Assembly (NCBI RefSeq): GCF_014851675.1
Contig: NZ_JACVAE010000001.1
Location: 1,860,001 to 1,924,000 of the forward strand
Length of the DNA stretch: 64,000 nucleotides
Direction of reading: 5' to 3'
DNA from: Rhizobium sp. ARZ01
GTDB taxonomy: Bacteria > Pseudomonadota > Alphaproteobacteria > Rhizobiales > Rhizobiaceae
Numbering within the stretch: the first letter of the stretch is position 1; the number at the start of each line of letters is the position of its first letter. Of this stretch, positions 60,717 through 64,000 are shown one piece after another. The notes beneath the pieces are model-generated. The model was not told where the DNA came from. It worked only from the letters and a program-made list of their open reading frames with translations, and made no database searches. A program made the position numbers and the translations under genes.

Positions 60717-61012
60717 AGGGCTCAACCATGATCATCAGCATTTTTTCCCGCAAGCACGCATCAGCAACCGCGCCGGTCGAGCGCATCCCAGACCACGACA
60801 AGGCCCGCCGCCTGGTCGACACCAGCATCGATCGGTTGCGCGCGCGAGCTGACTTCCTGCAAGGCAACATCGAGCGGGACGCCGCCGAACTGCGCGAGAC
60901 CGATCGCATCCTCGAAGCGCTGCTCGAGGCGAAGGCGAAGGTTGCACCGCCTGAGATCGAAGTCGACCAGTCCGAACTTGAAGCGATCATGTTCAGCGAG
61001 GCAGCGGAATGA
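60713..61012 (+). CDS. 99-aa coiled-coil phage protein
   Basis: Charged helical protein (TSIDRLRARADFLQGNIERD; ELRETDRILEALLEAKAK). ATG 60713 overlaps the HNH stop; ATG 60728 is possible. Likely oligomeric, function unknown. Confidence 0.5.
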   Translation: MKGSTMIISIFSRKHASATAPVERIPDHDKARRLVDTSIDRLRARADFLQGNIERDAAELRETDRILEALLEAKAKVAPPEIEVDQSELEAIMFSEAAE

Positions 61013-61371
61013 GCACGACATCCTCAGCCGCAGTAATCGGCATCCTTGTCCTTGGCGTAGCCGCTGGGGTCGCAAGCTACATGATCCAGACGCACATCGA
61101 ACAATCTGAAATCAGCGTTGTCTCGAAAGAGCGCCTGCTGAGTGTCTCGACGGACAGCGACGGCAAATCGTCGTCCAAGTACCGAAACTTCGTCTACTCC
61201 GACGCCGAGACCTACGTCGTAGAGGACTCGCTGTGGAACGGCCATTTCACCTCCTCGACGGTCTACGCCAAGATCCAGGAAGGTGCTCGTTGCCGTGTCA
61301 CGCTGGCCGGCTACCGCTTCGGCTTCCTCTCCATGTTCCAGAACATCATCGAAGTGGAGTGCGGCGCATGA
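61009..61371 (+). CDS. 120-aa membrane-anchored phage protein
   Basis: One N-terminal TM (SSAAVIGILVLGVAAGVASY) and a beta-rich domain (RCRVTLAGYRFGFLSMF). Similar in layout to small YtxH-less inner-membrane proteins of phages; no family certain. Overlaps both neighbours. Confidence 0.5.
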   Translation: MSTTSSAAVIGILVLGVAAGVASYMIQTHIEQSEISVVSKERLLSVSTDSDGKSSSKYRNFVYSDAETYVVEDSLWNGHFTSSTVYAKIQEGARCRVTLAGYRFGFLSMFQNIIEVECGA

Positions 61372-61826
61372 CCAAGATCGACACCGGGCCGGCGCTGGCC
61401 GAGCTTATCGCGCTCCTCGAACGGGCAGACGGGCCAAGCCGGGAGTTGGATGCTCTCATTGCGGCAGAGCTTGAACCTCACCTTTTCGACGCCCCCGGCT
61501 TCATGCCAGAGCGTCCGATCCCGCCCTTCACCTATGACAAGGGCGAAAACGTGATCCGCTTCCAAGGCGGCGGGCTGATGGATGTTCGTTTCTTCCCTGC
61601 CGTGACCAGTTCTCAGGACGCCGCCGTTGCGCTGGCAGAGCGGGTTTTGCCGGGGTGGACCATCGCAGCAATCGGCCAAGACGACCGGAAAGGATGGCAC
61701 GCGGAACTGCGTGAGGGATGCCGGACAAGCTACAGCACCGTGGCTTTGGGCGGCGCACCCAACGGAGCCCTCGCCCTCTGCCTCGCCCTCCTCCGCGCTG
61801 TTCAGGAGAACCGCCACCATGGCTGA
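61368..61826 (+). CDS. 152-aa phage protein (conserved, function unknown)
   Basis: [23 protein letters not shown]... with a C-terminal [18 protein letters not shown]. Proteins with this start and end occur in many rhizobial prophages. No catalytic motif. Overlaps the Gp37/Gp68 fragment gene by 8 bases. Confidence 0.55.
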   Translation: MTKIDTGPALAELIALLERADGPSRELDALIAAELEPHLFDAPGFMPERPIPPFTYDKGENVIRFQGGGLMDVRFFPAVTSSQDAAVALAERVLPGWTIAAIGQDDRKGWHAELREGCRTSYSTVALGGAPNGALALCLALLRAVQENRHHG

Positions 61827-62277
61827 AAACTCGAAAATCGAATGGACCGATCACACCTTCAATCCGTGGATCGGATGCACGAAGGTCTCCCCGGCCTGTG
61901 ACGGCTGCTACGCGGAAAACCTCATGGCGAACCGATATGGCCGCGCTCAGTGGGGAGCGGGCGAGGATCGTCAGCGCACCGGCAAAGCGAACTGGCGCAA
62001 GCCGATCGCATGGGAAAGCACGACGTCGGTCTACATCAAGTACATCACCGACAGCCGCTACCAGAAATTCAGCCCAGAGGCGCGGAAGTGGTACAAGCCC
62101 TATCGGTGCTCGTGCTGCACCGATGCAAGGGCAGCGGCTTTCGAGGAGGCGGCGGGGATTGCGGACGATCACGGCTTCATCAACGACGATCCGACCGGCC
62201 ACGCCATCGCCGGGTTGATCCGCAGCCGCGCGCAGGATGGACGGCCCTGTGGAAAGCCTGTGGACGACAGCCCATGA
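61819..62277 (+). pseudogene. chimeric ORF: Gp37/Gp68 (DUF5131) N-terminus fused to another tail
   Basis: 152 aa. Residues 1-65 match the Gp37/Gp68 phage family ([30 protein letters not shown]), whose full length is 250 or more. After AWES the sequence changes to an unrelated Cys-containing piece ([19 protein letters not shown]). A deletion that joined two genes in frame explains it. The metal-cluster cysteines are kept but the rest of the enzyme is missing. Confidence 0.65.
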
Positions 62278-62480
62278 GCAGAGCCCGTACTTACACCAAG
62301 ACCGAGATAGCCGACGCTGCTGCCGCTGCGGCGATGCACGGCGTCCGTGTTATCATGCATCCGTCCGGTGAGATCGAGTTCTCGCCGCGCCATTTCGCTG
62401 CCAAGCAAGAAGATGAGAGCAGCGGCGCAAAGGCGCTGAAGAGGTGGCTCAATGAAAGGGATGCTCGTCGGAGTGCATAA
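62274..62480 (+). CDS. 68-aa protein before the integrase, possible excisionase
   Basis: [23 protein letters not shown]... with a basic end ([12 protein letters not shown]). It overlaps the integrase start by 29 bases, a position typical of recombination directionality factors. The sequence itself does not prove that role. Confidence 0.45.
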   Translation: MSRARTYTKTEIADAAAAAAMHGVRVIMHPSGEIEFSPRHFAAKQEDESSGAKALKRWLNERDARRSA

Positions 62481-63489
62481 GGTCAACGTCAAATTGGCGG
62501 ATGGCTCCGTCGTAACCTACTACTATGCTTGGCGCGGCAAAGGTGCGCCACGCATCTCCTCGAAGCCGGGGACGAAGGCTTTCACGCAGGAATACATCAG
62601 GCTAACTCGCGATCGGCAAAAGAAAGTCGTCGCTGGCACTATCGGCTCATTGATAGACGACTATCGCAAGACTGCCGGCTATCAGAAACTCGCCGCGTCG
62701 ACCCGGCGGGACTATGAGCGGCAGTTCGCCACCATCCGCCTAGAGTTCGAGACCTTTCCCATCGAATCCATTGAGGAACGAGGAAGCCGCCGCATCTTCA
62801 TCGTATGGCGCGATACGATGAAAGACGCCCCGCGTTCAGCCGACATGCACATCGCGCTTCTGGCACGCCTCTTTTCATGGGCAAAGGGGAACGAGCTTAT
62901 CCTTCGGAATCCATTGGAAGAAGTCGAGCGGCTCCATGAAGGCACCCGGCGCGACATCATCTGGTCCGACGACCAATTGTCGGTACTGATCGAGAAGGCA
63001 GCGCCCCACATTCGCAACGTCGCTCTGATCGCCCTGTGGACTATGCAAAGGCAGGCCGACATCCTGGAGATGCCAACACTGGCTTTCGACGGGGGGAGAG
63101 TTTCGATCAAGCAGGGGAAGACAGGGGCAAGGGTCCGCATTGTCGCTGCACCGGACATTCTGCCAGTTCTCAGGAAGGCGAAGGAAGCCGAGCAGCAGCG
63201 CGTGCTTGTGAACTCATTTGGGCAGAACTGGACATCGAGCGGCTTCCGGGCGTCATGGCGCAAGGAGATGGCGAGGCTGGATATCAAAGGCGTCACCTTC
63301 CACGATCTGCGCGGAACGGCAATCACCTATGCCTATGCTCATCTGGACAGATCGCACGACGAAAAGATCAAGCTGATATCGGAGATTTCCGGCCATTCGG
63401 CAGAGGACGCCGAATCAATCATCCGCAAGCACTACCTCGCCGGACAGGAGGTAATCGACGCAATCGGTCGCGGAACAAAGAAAGCATAA
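62452..63489 (+). CDS. int: tyrosine-family phage integrase
   Basis: 345 aa. Catalytic residues: Arg200 in TMQRQAD, Lys223, HDLR at 284-287, His315 in ISGHS and Tyr328 in KHYL. Residues 60-155 form a SAM-like core-binding domain (TIGSLIDDYRKTAGY). It recombines attP with the tRNA-Lys attB. Located 61 bases from attR, as usual. Intact. Confidence 0.92.
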   Translation: MKGMLVGVHKVNVKLADGSVVTYYYAWRGKGAPRISSKPGTKAFTQEYIRLTRDRQKKVVAGTIGSLIDDYRKTAGYQKLAASTRRDYERQFATIRLEFETFPIESIEERGSRRIFIVWRDTMKDAPRSADMHIALLARLFSWAKGNELILRNPLEEVERLHEGTRRDIIWSDDQLSVLIEKAAPHIRNVALIALWTMQRQADILEMPTLAFDGGRVSIKQGKTGARVRIVAAPDILPVLRKAKEAEQQRVLVNSFGQNWTSSGFRASWRKEMARLDIKGVTFHDLRGTAITYAYAHLDRSHDEKIKLISEISGHSAEDAESIIRKHYLAGQEVIDAIGRGTKKA

Positions 63490-63550
63490 ACTGTAAAATG
63501 CTGGCTTTGGTGTAAAATGCGGGTTGGTAGAATGCCGCTAAGTGTTTGAT

Positions 63551-63628
<78 letters not shown>

Positions 63629-63660
63629 GTCCAGAACCGCGTCGCTGCGGTCTGATGGGG

Positions 63661-63689
63661 CGTATAATGGCCTTGGCCGACCTTGTCTA
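63661..63689 (-). promoter_or_regulatory. promoter of tRNA-Lys
   Basis: On the minus strand TAGACA (63684-63689), a 17-base spacer and TATACG (63661-63666) lie about 33 bases before the tRNA 5' end. Position and spacing suit a constitutive stable-RNA promoter outside the prophage. Confidence 0.6.
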
Positions 63690-63871
63690 CCCATCCTTCT
63701 AACTTTTGTTTCGATTGGCACGATTTTTTTGTGTGCGCCGATGAAAGGCGTGGTCGCTGGCCACCCAGCGCGCTTGGGGAGTCGCCCCGCGACCGGGCAA
63801 GCGATTGGAATGGCGCGGAAAAACGTGTGCGGATCGGGCCCTCGACCGGAGCAGAATCCGTTCCCGAGCCC

Positions 63872-64000
63872 CTAGAGATCCAGCGTGCCCGATGCGATAC
63901 GAATGGCCTGCCCACCGATGCGCGCACCGGCGATTTGTCCCGCGGCGATGTCGAGATGCAGATGGATAAACGACGGGCGCCCCATCTCGACGCCCTGCTC
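63872..64000 (-). CDS. PhzF-family protein, C-terminal 42 residues (continues past the window)
   Basis: The frame EQGVEMGRPSFIHLHLD...GGQAIRIASGTLDL matches the conserved C-terminus of PhzF-type isomerase-like enzymes (EQGxxMGRPS near the active-site end). Only the end is present; the gene begins to the right of the window. Confidence 0.75.
   Translation of the reverse strand, partial: EQGVEMGRPSFIHLHLDIAAGQIAGARIGGQAIRIASGTLDL

Overview
The window looks like chromosome (or chromid) of a GC-rich alphaproteobacterium of the Rhizobiales (Rhizobium/Ensifer/Shinella-like), to judge from dense ABC uptake operons, MocR and LysR regulators and ATGA-coupled gene starts. No rRNA genes and no CRISPR array were seen.

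Bases 1 to about 29,670 are host DNA made of transport and catabolic operons. (a) An RpiR regulator (199-1083) sits beside an amino-acid-type ABC importer that lacks a binding protein (1139-3435), next to a decayed IS3 transposase. (b) A six-gene minus-strand operon (10178 to 4385) has an AfuA/iron-type binding protein, two permeases, an ATPase, a TIM-barrel isomerase and an inositol-monophosphatase-family phosphatase; a divergent MocR regulator (10402-11883) probably controls it. (c) A seven-gene minus-strand operon (18877 to 12055) has a ureohydrolase, two SDRs, a polysaccharide-deacetylase-fold hydrolase, a 56-residue membrane peptide, an NCS1 symporter and a GMC dehydrogenase; a divergent LysR gene lies upstream. 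(d) A polyamine-type operon (28207 to 20157) has a PAS protein, an atypical AAA+ regulator, a PotD/A/B/C-like importer and an aldehyde dehydrogenase.

Bases 29,671-63,599 are a prophage inserted in the 3' half of tRNA-Lys(CTT). A perfect 49-bp direct repeat bounds it. The intact tRNA gene lies on the right, next to the tyrosine integrase. Late genes run on the minus strand: small and large terminase, portal, DUF2213, cement, major capsid, MuF, tailspike, SGNH esterase, endolysin, spanins, holin. Replication and regulatory genes (DnaB, RuvC-like, Cro-like) are also on the minus strand. A CI-like repressor at 52,965 is divergent, with three operators; two more matching operators lie 3.9 kb away at the head of the early operon (ERF, YqaJ exonuclease, NinB, HNH and small genes up to the integrase).

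The prophage is probably defective. The portal, DUF2213, neck, tailspike and Gp37/Gp68 genes are truncated or fused, a 16-codon gene stub remains in the lysis module, and no tail tube, sheath or tape-measure gene exists. The repressor also lacks the usual self-cleavage residues. What looks maintained is the accessory (moron) cargo on the plus strand: a paralogous pair of two-TM proteins, an HNH nuclease with a putative reader domain, a DUF4145 protein with a row of small proteins, an 88-aa/DUF3800 gene pair, several exported proteins and two tiny paralogous membrane peptides. These are the best places to look for an undescribed exclusion or defence function.

Bases 63,629-64,000 return to host DNA with the tRNA promoter and the 3' end of a PhzF-family gene.
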